A stretch of DNA of 12,685 nucleotides from Spirosoma sp. (GTDB lineage: Bacteria > Bacteroidota > Bacteroidia > Cytophagales > Spirosomataceae). The stretch is taken from NCBI GenBank assembly GCA_025351545.1, contig JANXVQ010000265.1, positions 1 through 12,685 of the forward strand. Reading direction: 5' to 3'. The first letter of the stretch is position 1. Each line of letters starts with the position of its first letter. Below the pieces are notes generated by a model. That model had not been told where the DNA came from. It did not search any database and saw only the letters and a list, made by a program, of their open reading frames with translations. A program made the translations under genes and the position numbers. Below are positions 5,682 through 12,685 of the stretch, in pieces.

Positions 5682-7043
5682 ATGAACCAGCAAGACATAC
5701 TCGACTTCATCAACCAGAGCGATAGCCCGAAAATCAAATATGCGTTTACCGATATTGATGGGGTCCTGCGCGGAAAAATCATTCACCGCCAGAAATTTCT
5801 GGACGGCCTGACCGATGGATTCGGGTTCTGCGATGTTGTTTGGGGATGGGATTCTTCAGACACGCCGTATGATAATGGCCGCACAACGGGCTGGCATTCA
5901 GGTTACCCTGATGCTCCAGTCCGAATCGACGTATCCACGTTTCGGCAGTTGCCCTGGGAAGATAATATTCCGTTTTTCCTGGCCGATTTCAGTTCAGCCA
6001 AAGATGATAATGCCCTGGCCGCCTGCCCGCGCTCGTTGCTTAAACGCATTGCAGCCCAGAGTAAGCAAATGGGCTTCCACGCCGAATTTGCCCAAGAGTT
6101 TGAGTGGTTCAATTTCCGGGAAACCCCCCAAAGTCTCCATAAAAAAAACTTCCAGCAACTGGAACCACTGACACCGGGCATGTTCGGGTATTCTATTTTG
6201 CGCCCTTCGCTGGAAAGCGCTTTTTATCACGACCTGTTTGACCTGTTAGCGCAGTTCGATGTGCCCCTCGAAGGACTGCATACCGAAACCGGACCGGGCG
6301 TTTATGAAGCGGCTATTATGCACGACGAAGTGGTTCGGGCGGCCGATAAAGCGGCCCTGTTCAAAACAGCCGTCAAGGAAATTGCTTATCGGCATGGGAT
6401 TGTTGCTACGTTTATGGCCAAATGGAACACCGAATTGCCCGGCTGTAGCGGTCACATTCACCAAAGTCTCTGGAATCCGGAACAAACGCAAAACCTGTTC
6501 TACGATCCGGCGCAACCCGGTCGCATGAGCGAATTAATGCGTCAGTTCATAGCGGGTCAGTTATATTGCTTACCGCATATTACACCCATGTTTGCCCCAA
6601 CAATCAACAGTTACAAACGATTGGTGGAAGGTGCCTGGGCTCCTACAACGATAACATGGTCTGTCGATAACCGGACGACGGCTCTGCGCGTGCTGAACTC
6701 CACCGAAGCCTATACCCGCGTTGAGCATCGGGTGTCGGGAGCCGATACCAATCCGTATTTGGCCATAGCGGCTTCATCGGCATCAGGCTTATACGGTATT
6801 CGGCATAAACTGACTCTCGATATCCCCGCTTCTATTGGAAATGGCTATGCTGATAAACGAAATGGTATATTGCCCACGAATTTGGACGAAGCCACTCGGG
6901 CAATGGCCGGTTCACCCATTGCGGCTGAACTCTTCGGCGCGGAGTTTGTTGACCATTTCACCCGCACACGGGACTGGGAATGGCGGCAGTATCTGCGGCA
7001 GGTCAGTGATTGGGAATTGAAACGTTATTTTGAGATTATCTAA
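5682..7043 (+). CDS. Glutamine synthetase-like gamma-glutamyl ligase
   Basis: This 453-aa protein has the type I glutamine synthetase fold and probably joins glutamate to an amine or related nucleophile using ATP. N-terminal beta-grasp: FTDIDGVLRGK at residues 22-32. Catalytic core: metal-ligand motif EFEWF (139-143), ETGPGVYEAAI (202-212), GHIHQSL (257-263), NSYKRLV (309-315) and RVEHRVSGADTNPYLAIAA (346-364). ATP and glutamate residues therefore look intact. In true glutamine synthetases the flap after NSYKR carries a catalytic Glu before Ala-Pro; here that position is Trp (W319 in EGAWAP), as in PuuA/GlnA4-type gamma-glutamylamine ligases. No adenylylation-loop tyrosine motif is evident. 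Housekeeping ammonia assimilation is therefore unlikely. Its stop codon shares a base with the start of the kinase-like gene, so the two should act in one pathway. The true substrate is unknown. Confidence 0.88.
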   Translation: MNQQDILDFINQSDSPKIKYAFTDIDGVLRGKIIHRQKFLDGLTDGFGFCDVVWGWDSSDTPYDNGRTTGWHSGYPDAPVRIDVSTFRQLPWEDNIPFFLADFSSAKDDNALAACPRSLLKRIAAQSKQMGFHAEFAQEFEWFNFRETPQSLHKKNFQQLEPLTPGMFGYSILRPSLESAFYHDLFDLLAQFDVPLEGLHTETGPGVYEAAIMHDEVVRAADKAALFKTAVKEIAYRHGIVATFMAKWNTELPGCSGHIHQSLWNPEQTQNLFYDPAQPGRMSELMRQFIAGQLYCLPHITPMFAPTINSYKRLVEGAWAPTTITWSVDNRTTALRVLNSTEAYTRVEHRVSGADTNPYLAIAASSASGLYGIRHKLTLDIPASIGNGYADKRNGILPTNLDEATRAMAGSPIAAELFGAEFVDHFTRTRDWEWRQYLRQVSDWELKRYFEII

Positions 7044-8083
7044 TGCGTCTTGTTGACTATCCTACCATCATAAAAAACGCCTGGGCAGATTTTGATGGGT
7101 CTGTACAGATTCAAACTATTGAAGACATTAGTGCGCGGGTTTCGACCAACCACGTCTTCAAAGTCACGTTTGACGATGACAGCCATATTATTGCCAAACT
7201 GTCTTATTTCGGCAAGTACGAGCAGTTTCTGGAAGATCACCGCATTATTCACGCGTTGGCCAATAACCTGCTATATCCGTTCGAGAATGTACTGGCGAAA
7301 TCGCTGGTGCGCGATGGTCAGGTTTATACATATCGCCACCGTGATGGCTTTGTAGATGCCTGGGTTGTGTTTTATAATCCCATCCGTATTCAGCTAAAAT
7401 TACCGCGCCGGCTAGATGAGCATCATATACAAAAGCTTGGTGCTCAGGTAGCTAAGTTTCATAAAGCGTGTTCGCGCGTAAGCCCCGTACTACCCAAATC
7501 CAGCAAAACGCTTCGGTCAGATGTGTGGGACTTATTGGATTTACTGGAAACAGAAGCCGGGCAATTTGAACATCGAATGCATGTGAACGAACTGAAACGC
7601 CAATGCGAGTTATTTCTGGAAAATCGACAGAAACTCGTGGCTAAAACGGTAGAAACCATGCCTGTATTTGTCGATTGGAACATCGGCAACTTTTCGGTGA
7701 CCGATAATCTCGAATTGTATTCGCGCTGGGATTATGACTGGTTCCGCATCAGTTACCGGGTTATGGACTTTTACTTTTTCAGTCGGGTCGTTTCCAATGC
7801 TGGCGACCGAACGGTGTTCAGTTACGTAATCGGGCCGATGATGGAAGACCGGTTTTTGCTGTTTTTAAAAGAATATCACAAGGTTTTCCCCCTGACGGAA
7901 AACGAAATTCGGTTCTTTCCCGAGGCCTATCGCTTTTTTATCCTCAACTACGTCATCAAATACGGTCGTTATTTTTTCCACCGCACCTACGCCATTAAAC
8001 TCCAACGTGAGGCCTACGAGACTTACTTCCCATCTATTGAGAAATTTGATGTAGAGAAAATTCTGAAAGCCCTGGGTATATAA
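7043..8083 (+). CDS. APH/choline kinase-fold phosphotransferase
   Basis: This 346-aa protein resembles aminoglycoside/homoserine/choline kinases, which phosphorylate small molecules with ATP. K52 in HIIAKLSYFG fits the ATP-anchoring lysine. VDWNIGNF at residues 210-217 is a Brenner-type loop with catalytic D211 and metal-binding N216 at the family spacing, though the usual His of HGD is replaced by F209. YDWFRISYRVMDFYF (231-245) matches the second metal motif xDWxx...D with D232. The key residues appear present, so an active kinase is likely. No signal or membrane segment is seen. Its ATG shares one base with the TAA of the GS-like gene, indicating translational coupling and a joint role on a glutamylated compound or its precursor. 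It is not recognisable as a known antibiotic-resistance enzyme. Pathway and substrate are inference. Confidence 0.8.
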   Translation: MRLVDYPTIIKNAWADFDGSVQIQTIEDISARVSTNHVFKVTFDDDSHIIAKLSYFGKYEQFLEDHRIIHALANNLLYPFENVLAKSLVRDGQVYTYRHRDGFVDAWVVFYNPIRIQLKLPRRLDEHHIQKLGAQVAKFHKACSRVSPVLPKSSKTLRSDVWDLLDLLETEAGQFEHRMHVNELKRQCELFLENRQKLVAKTVETMPVFVDWNIGNFSVTDNLELYSRWDYDWFRISYRVMDFYFFSRVVSNAGDRTVFSYVIGPMMEDRFLLFLKEYHKVFPLTENEIRFFPEAYRFFILNYVIKYGRYFFHRTYAIKLQREAYETYFPSIEKFDVEKILKALGI

Positions 8084-8159
8084 GCGCTTTTCAATAAATG
8101 ACTTTCTCGGCAGCAAGGCGTCCAATTGTCACAAAAGGCAGTAGGTATATAGCTTATTG

Positions 8160-8753
8160 ATGACTGATTTGCAAGACTTTTCCTTATTAATCAAGTACAT
8201 TCAACAGGGCAACGAACTGGCCTTCAGGCAATTCTATGAGCATACCAAAAAACAGGTATTCAATCTGGCCTTGGGTTATGTGCATAATCGGGAAGACGCC
8301 GAAGAAATCGTACAAGATACATTTATCGAGGTATTCAGGTCGGCAAATGCGTTCAAAGGTGATGCCAACGCCACTACCTGGCTCTACCGAATTGTTATTA
8401 ACAAGTCACTGGATTTCCAAAAATACCAGAAGCGACAAAAGCGATTTGCCTTCTTTACCAACCTGTTCGACACCCGAACCGGGGAGGCATTATACCAACC
8501 CACCGATTTTTTTCACCCTGGTATCGCTCTCGAAAATCAGGAGCAGGCAGCTATCCTCTTCGGGGCCATTAACAAACTCCCCGACAAACAGAAAACGGCT
8601 TACCTTCTGGCGAAAGTTGAGGGGCTGAACAATATTGAAACGGCCGGAATAATGATCGTTAGCGTTGGGGCCGTCGAGTCACTATTACAACGGGCTACCG
8701 GGAATTTGAAAAAACAACTGGCTGGTTTATATGGTGCCGTCCGGGAAAAGTGA
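8160..8753 (+). CDS. ECF-type RNA polymerase sigma factor
   Basis: This 197-aa protein directs RNA polymerase to a specific promoter set. Region 2 spans about residues 18-88, with FNLALGYVHNREDAEEIVQ (34-52) for core binding and TWLYRIVINKSLD (73-85) for -10 recognition. A linker with FFTNLFDTRTG follows. Region 4 runs from about 130 to 187, with LPDKQKTAYLLAKVEGL and the recognition helix SVGAVESLLQRATGNLKKQL. I choose ATG 8160 over the adjacent TTG at 8157. It lies 76 bases after the kinase gene, and no TAnnTTTG element is visible before it. Bacteroidota ECF factors are usually followed by an anti-sigma gene; here only 149 non-coding bases separate it from a convergent gene, so no partner is adjacent. 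Its targets are unknown. Confidence 0.92.
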   Translation: MTDLQDFSLLIKYIQQGNELAFRQFYEHTKKQVFNLALGYVHNREDAEEIVQDTFIEVFRSANAFKGDANATTWLYRIVINKSLDFQKYQKRQKRFAFFTNLFDTRTGEALYQPTDFFHPGIALENQEQAAILFGAINKLPDKQKTAYLLAKVEGLNNIETAGIMIVSVGAVESLLQRATGNLKKQLAGLYGAVREK

Positions 8754-8902
8754 CGAACGGTTGACGTTTTAAACGCGTACCGATGCGGCTCCCGTTTGGT
8801 CAGGATAAACTTACCCACATCGACGATTCTGCTACCAGTGGACTGAGATCATTAATGTTATTTCAATCTAGCTCCTGCCGCTTTCATTGTAACGGATTTT
8901 AT
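8754..8902. other. Convergent intergenic region, no gene seen
   Basis: These 149 bases lie between the sigma-factor stop and the stop of the convergent phosphodiesterase gene. The only frame overlapping the sigma 3' end (ATG at 8730) stops after 13 codons, and no anti-sigma domain can be read in any plus frame. No clear bidirectional terminator hairpin was found. Confidence 0.5.
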
Positions 8903-9967
8903 CTATCGCAAAAACGGATTTAGCCGAAGGTACTTTCCAGCGTCGAAACTTACGACGTAGGGCGACTTAAAAAATGTGCTGGGAGCGTAGTAATCTGTTG
9001 TGATGATTTGCGCGCCCGATCGGCAAGCGGCCTCAAAAGTGCGTTTATCGTTGGTGCGGGCCTCTTTAGTATCGGCATCAGCGCGGGTCCGAACGATATA
9101 GCCCTTCTTTACCATCGCCTGAATCCGCAGCATATCAGTTACCGGGTTATTCAGGATTAGAAAAGCTGCTTCGGGCGTACCCGGCTCGGCATTGGCAAAC
9201 AGGGTACGACCTTTAAGTGACGGATGCCCCGCTATGTAAGCCGCCCGCTTGTGGCCGGTTTCATCGAGCACAAACATAAATTTACCCCTGGCAGCTTTCA
9301 TTGTTGGCCAGTTACCAGCCAGCACGGCTGCTTCCAGCGTTTTGGCCTTACCACGTACATCATCAGGAATTATTAATCGACTACGGCCCAAACCGGCAAC
9401 GATTACACTGTCTAGCTGATCGAGCACCTGCCCCGTAAAGGGTTCAGGAATGGCGAAACCCGGCCGCTTTATCGTATCGTCTTTGGCATTCATTGTAATA
9501 AAGACCGGATAATGATTCGGGTGGGCTTCTGACCACCGTTTGAGTTCGGCCAGACCACCGCTGAACGTTGGGCAATTACTTCTGAAATCAATATCCTGAA
9601 TGTGGAACACCTTAAACCCCGGCTCATTCATTACTCCTGCCTGATCGTAAGGTGGCTGCCCTTTCACCAAATTGAGTCCCAGCGGATGCGCGTATTTGCC
9701 ACCCTTCGCGTCAGCATAAATATCAATTTCAAGGTTTTGCAAGCCCATCGTTAACTGGTCAGACAGGCTAATATGGCTGTATTCAATAGCTTTAAACATA
9801 ACAGAGTCGGTCCGATCCAGCATGGCGAATAGGGCCGGGTCGATAGCCTGTTTATAGCTATTGTGCGAACCAATGCACTGAATCTGGTTCAGTTTCAGCG
9901 TATCCAAACCGGGCGGTATCAGGGCCGTAACCATCGAAAAAATCAATAGAGAAACAATCACTTTCAT
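8903..9967 (-). CDS. Exported PI-PLC-like, Ca2+-dependent phosphodiesterase
   Basis: This 354-aa protein resembles the 'phosphoinositide phospholipase C, Ca2+-dependent' family with a PLC/GDPD-type TIM barrel. These enzymes cleave phosphodiester head groups of phospholipids using two histidines and a metal ion. H35 in IGSHNSYK fits the first catalytic His. LEIDIYAD (79-86) gives the acidic metal ligands E80 and D82. H122 in VFHIQDIDFRS fits the second His. FITMNAKDD (around 156-164) and IITTDYYAPS near the C-terminus are typical barrel strands. The N-terminus MKVIVSLLIFSMVTALIPPG is a short hydrophobic signal peptide, without a lipobox cysteine, so the protein is probably periplasmic or secreted. 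The gene is divergent from the SusC-like gene, 195 bases away, which hints at a role in substrate processing linked to uptake. The exact lipid or sugar-phosphate substrate is unknown. Confidence 0.82.
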   Translation of the reverse strand: MKVIVSLLIFSMVTALIPPGLDTLKLNQIQCIGSHNSYKQAIDPALFAMLDRTDSVMFKAIEYSHISLSDQLTMGLQNLEIDIYADAKGGKYAHPLGLNLVKGQPPYDQAGVMNEPGFKVFHIQDIDFRSNCPTFSGGLAELKRWSEAHPNHYPVFITMNAKDDTIKRPGFAIPEPFTGQVLDQLDSVIVAGLGRSRLIIPDDVRGKAKTLEAAVLAGNWPTMKAARGKFMFVLDETGHKRAAYIAGHPSLKGRTLFANAEPGTPEAAFLILNNPVTDMLRIQAMVKKGYIVRTRADADTKEARTNDKRTFEAACRSGAQIITTDYYAPSTFFKSPYVVSFDAGKYLRLNPFLR

Positions 9968-10127
9968 GGAAACGAACAGGATTAAAGTTAATAGACCAAG
10001 GTACGGGCACGAATGTTATTCATATGTTAAATCACGACCCGGAAAATAAAGTTTTTTCAATTATAAAGGGCGACTATGCTAACAGAATCGTAATAGCCAT
10101 CAGTCCATACAATCGTTGCCAGGGTGG

Positions 10128-10135
10128 TACTTTTG
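10128..10135 (+). promoter_or_regulatory. Candidate -7 element for the SusC-like gene
   Basis: TACTTTTG matches the Bacteroidota consensus TAnnTTTG in full and lies 27 bases before the ATG at 10163. That would give a leader of about 20 bases. No TTG is present at the standard -33 spacing, so an activator or alternative sigma factor may be needed. Confidence 0.45.
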
Positions 10136-10162
10136 CAGCTACAACCTATCATTAACATACGT

Positions 10163-12685
10163 ATGGCCCTCTTTACCCGAATAATATTCGGCGGTGCAGT
10201 CCAGTTGTCCATCCCCGTACTCTTACTTGGTTCGCCAGTATTTGCCGGGGCTGCAATCCACTCTCACCCTTACTCTCAAATAGCCAATCAGCCTCAGCGA
10301 ACCATTGCGGGTACGGTCACCGACGAAAAAAACGGCCCGTTGCCTGGTGCTACGGTCCAGTTAAAAGGCAGCAATTCGGGTACGACAACCGATGCCAACG
10401 GCAAATTTTCCCTCAATGTTCCCGAGGGGAAAGCGGTGATTGTTATCTCGTTTATCGGCTTTGACCCCAAAGAAATAGAAATTGGCATCCAAACTTCATT
10501 GACGGTCCAGTTAACGCCAGGTGCCAGTCAACTGGACGAAGTGGTGGTAAAAACCGGTTACGGTACTGAATTACGGAAGAACATCATTAGTTCGATTGCG
10601 ACCGTTAAAGCCGAAGATTTTAACCAGGGTGTGGTTACCTCGCCAGCTCAATTACTACAGGGTAAAGTTGCAGGCTTGAACATCACCCGATCCGGCAATC
10701 CGAACCAGAATGCCCAGTCTATCGTCCTGCGTGGGCCATCAACCCTACGCGAAGGAGCAGCTCAGGAGCCGTTTTACGTGATTGACGGAGTCCCCGATGC
10801 ATCAATCAATCTGATTCCCCCCGATGATATTGTGTCTATTGACATTCTCCGCGATGCATCGGCAACGGCTATCTACGGAGCGCGGGCTGCGAACGGCGTT
10901 ATTCTGGTGACAACGCGCCGGGGTAAAGAAGGCCAGTCGCGGGTATCCTATAACGGGTATGGCGGCATTGAACAGGTATCGAAACGGATCGACGTTCTGA
11001 CAGGCGACGAAATTCGGGGCTATCTGAAAGCAAACGGGAAAGCACTAAACCCGATTGACGATGATACCAATAATGGTGTTCCTGTCAACACCGATTGGCA
11101 AAAAGAGGTGACTCGCGCGGCTTATTCGCACAACCATACGCTGTCTTTCGATGGCGGCACAGCCAGCACGCTCTACGGTGCCAGCGTTAACTACCTTAAT
11201 AATCAGGGAATTATGCGCGGGTCGTCACGCGAGCGGATGATTATCCGGGCTAACATTCAGCAAAAAGCGCTTAATGACCGACTTCGGCTATCGCTGTCGC
11301 TGAGCAACTCGGATAATCTGGCCAACAATATACCGAATGAGGTATTTGGGAATATGGTGTCCTACTTACCTACCGTAAACGTCCGCAATGCCGATGGTAC
11401 GTTCAAAGAGAATCTGGCTCGCGGAAATGCCAATCCGGCATCCCTCATTGAGACGAATACGCTGAATACGCGTACCAAAACGTTTCTGGCCAATGGACAG
11501 ATTCAGGCTACTATCCTACCCGGTCTGGATTATAACTTAAGCCTGTCGAGCCAGAATGAGCAGATTAACAATAACACCTACGCCAATCGCTATTCGCTGG
11601 GTGCCTATGGTGCCAACGGACTGGCTATTCGTTCCTCTTATACGAATACCAAACGCATCATCGAATCGTATTTCAGTTATAATAAGCAAGTTGGTGAACA
11701 TGGGCTGAAATTACTGGCGGGTTATTCATGGCAGCAGGACCGCACCGGCGATGGATTTCAATCGTCGAATAAAGGCTTCGTGTCCGATGCGACCACCTAT
11801 AATAACCTCAGTTTAGGGAGCCCCCCAACGGGTTATCTTACGGATTATGGCACAGTAACAATTAAAACACTCCGTCTGATTTCGTACTATGGTCGGGTAA
11901 ACTACCAATATGCTGACCGCTACCTGTTGCAGGCATCCGTTCGGCGTGATGGTTCTTCGGCTTTCGGAACCAATAATCAATGGGGACTTTTTCCGGCGGT
12001 ATCGGTGGGCTGGCGCATCAATAACGAGCGGTTTATGGAAAATGTACATCTCTTCGATGATCTTAAACTGCGGGTAGGCTACGGCGTAACGGGTAACTCA
12101 CTCGGCTTTGATCCGTTCATTTCCCTACTGCGCTACAACTCAACGGGCAAGTTCTACTACAACGGCAATTTTATTAACGGTATTGGTCCGACACAAAATC
12201 CCAACCCTAACCTGCGGTGGGAACAAACGGCGATGTATAACGTCGGTCTTGACTTCTCGGTACTCAAAAACCGGCTGAGCGGTACGCTGGAATTTTACAA
12301 TAAACTGACATCGGACCTGATCTGGACATATGGCGTGTCGACCACGCAATTCTTCGTCAATACCTTGACAGCCAATGCGGGTAAGATGCGGAACGTAGGC
12401 GTTGAACTAACGCTGGCGGCTACCCCCATTCAGTCCAAGCGCGTAACCTGGCGGACATCGGTCAATCTGGCTCATAACGACAACAAAATCGAAACGCTGT
12501 CTAACGATGTATTTACGCTCAACCAGATTCCAACGGCTTACGTAGGGGGTAAAGGGCAGTCGGGCAATTCGTCACAGATTGTAAAAGAAGGCTTGCCGGT
12601 GGGCACATTTAATACCTGGAAATACGCGGGTCTGAACGAAAAAGGTATCTCCCAATTTCAGAAAGCCGACGGCACGCTGACGGCG
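10163..12685 (+). CDS. SusC/RagA-like TonB-dependent outer-membrane receptor (3' end outside window)
   Basis: The frame is open for 841 codons from ATG 10163 to the right edge with no stop; SusC proteins are usually about 1000 residues. It should form a 22-stranded outer-membrane barrel that imports glycans, peptides or other nutrients using TonB energy, normally with a SusD lipoprotein encoded just downstream. A signal peptide with basic R6 and a hydrophobic core ends near SPVFA (24-28). A carboxypeptidase-regulatory-like domain covers about 46-118 (GTVTDEKNGPLPGATV...GFDPKEIEI). The SusC motif LDEVVVKTGYGT is at 124-135. The plug domain follows to about 255 with YVIDGVPD and ILRDASATAIYGARAANGVILVTT. 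Barrel repeats include NPNPNLRWEQT. An in-frame TAG at 10094-10096 with no intervening ATG supports the start. Substrate cannot be read from the sequence. Confidence 0.94.
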   Translation, partial: MALFTRIIFGGAVQLSIPVLLLGSPVFAGAAIHSHPYSQIANQPQRTIAGTVTDEKNGPLPGATVQLKGSNSGTTTDANGKFSLNVPEGKAVIVISFIGFDPKEIEIGIQTSLTVQLTPGASQLDEVVVKTGYGTELRKNIISSIATVKAEDFNQGVVTSPAQLLQGKVAGLNITRSGNPNQNAQSIVLRGPSTLREGAAQEPFYVIDGVPDASINLIPPDDIVSIDILRDASATAIYGARAANGVILVTTRRGKEGQSRVSYNGYGGIEQVSKRIDVLTGDEIRGYLKANGKALNPIDDDTNNGVPVNTDWQKEVTRAAYSHNHTLSFDGGTASTLYGASVNYLNNQGIMRGSSRERMIIRANIQQKALNDRLRLSLSLSNSDNLANNIPNEVFGNMVSYLPTVNVRNADGTFKENLARGNANPASLIETNTLNTRTKTFLANGQIQATILPGLDYNLSLSSQNEQINNNTYANRYSLGAYGANGLAIRSSYTNTKRIIESYFSYNKQVGEHGLKLLAGYSWQQDRTGDGFQSSNKGFVSDATTYNNLSLGSPPTGYLTDYGTVTIKTLRLISYYGRVNYQYADRYLLQASVRRDGSSAFGTNNQWGLFPAVSVGWRINNERFMENVHLFDDLKLRVGYGVTGNSLGFDPFISLLRYNSTGKFYYNGNFINGIGPTQNPNPNLRWEQTAMYNVGLDFSVLKNRLSGTLEFYNKLTSDLIWTYGVSTTQFFVNTLTANAGKMRNVGVELTLAATPIQSKRVTWRTSVNLAHNDNKIETLSNDVFTLNQIPTAYVGGKGQSGNSSQIVKEGLPVGTFNTWKYAGLNEKGISQFQKADGTLTA

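Noticed and set aside
5682..7043. Housekeeping glutamine synthetase glnA
   Set aside because: The flap Glu is replaced by Trp and the gene is coupled to a kinase, so a gamma-glutamylamine-type ligase is a better call.
8236..8628. 130-codon plus-strand frame inside the sigma factor gene
   Set aside because: It lies in an alternative frame of a clear ECF sigma gene; the composition (Ser/Pro/Thr/Lys) is typical of a shadow frame.
8730..8771. 13-codon frame overlapping the sigma-factor end, considered as an anti-sigma start
   Set aside because: It stops after MVPSGKSDERLTF and the following bases show no continued conserved frame.
1..12685. CRISPR array, tRNA or rRNA genes
   Set aside because: No regularly spaced direct repeats, tRNA cloverleaf or rRNA-like sequence was seen anywhere in the window.

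Overview
The window looks like a chromosomal segment of a Bacteroidota member, most likely Cytophagales and Spirosoma-like. The reasons are a SusC-type TonB-dependent receptor with its carboxypeptidase-regulatory-like N-terminal domain, several TAnnTTTG promoter elements typical of the phylum, almost no Shine-Dalgarno sites, and protein families (DUF6169, Bacteroidota-type ECF sigma) common there. The genus is inferred from protein style only; no rRNA or other marker is present.

Layout. At 1-80 (minus) the first 26 codons of a probable transposase run off the left edge. Positions 81-420 carry no gene but hold a perfect 13-bp inverted repeat and other potential hairpins. A minus-strand flavin/2Fe-2S reductase follows (421-1461). 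The plus strand then carries nadA (1647-2645) and nadB (3275-4861), the two enzymes that make quinolinate from aspartate for NAD synthesis. They are separated by an overlapping DUF433/DUF5615 pair that resembles a toxin-antitoxin module. Just after nadB comes a second compact overlapping pair (4964-5645), a 63-aa charged protein and a DUF6169-like protein, behind its own good promoter. nadB is therefore bracketed by two AT-richer accessory bicistrons.

Next is a two-gene unit sharing one base (TAATG): a glutamine-synthetase-fold ligase (5682-7043) whose ammonia-site flap glutamate is replaced by tryptophan, and an APH/choline-kinase-fold phosphotransferase (7043-8083). This suggests an uncharacterised gamma-glutamylation plus phosphorylation pathway. 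An ECF sigma factor without a recognisable anti-sigma gene follows (8160-8753). A convergent, probably exported PI-PLC-like phosphodiesterase lies at 8903-9967 (minus). Divergent from it, the first 841 codons of a SusC-like outer-membrane receptor run off the right edge.

The best candidates for an undescribed system are the GS-like ligase/kinase pair and the 63-aa/DUF6169 bicistron. The toxin-antitoxin-like pair inside the nad cluster is the most striking piece of context. All functional links between these neighbours are inference from gene order.
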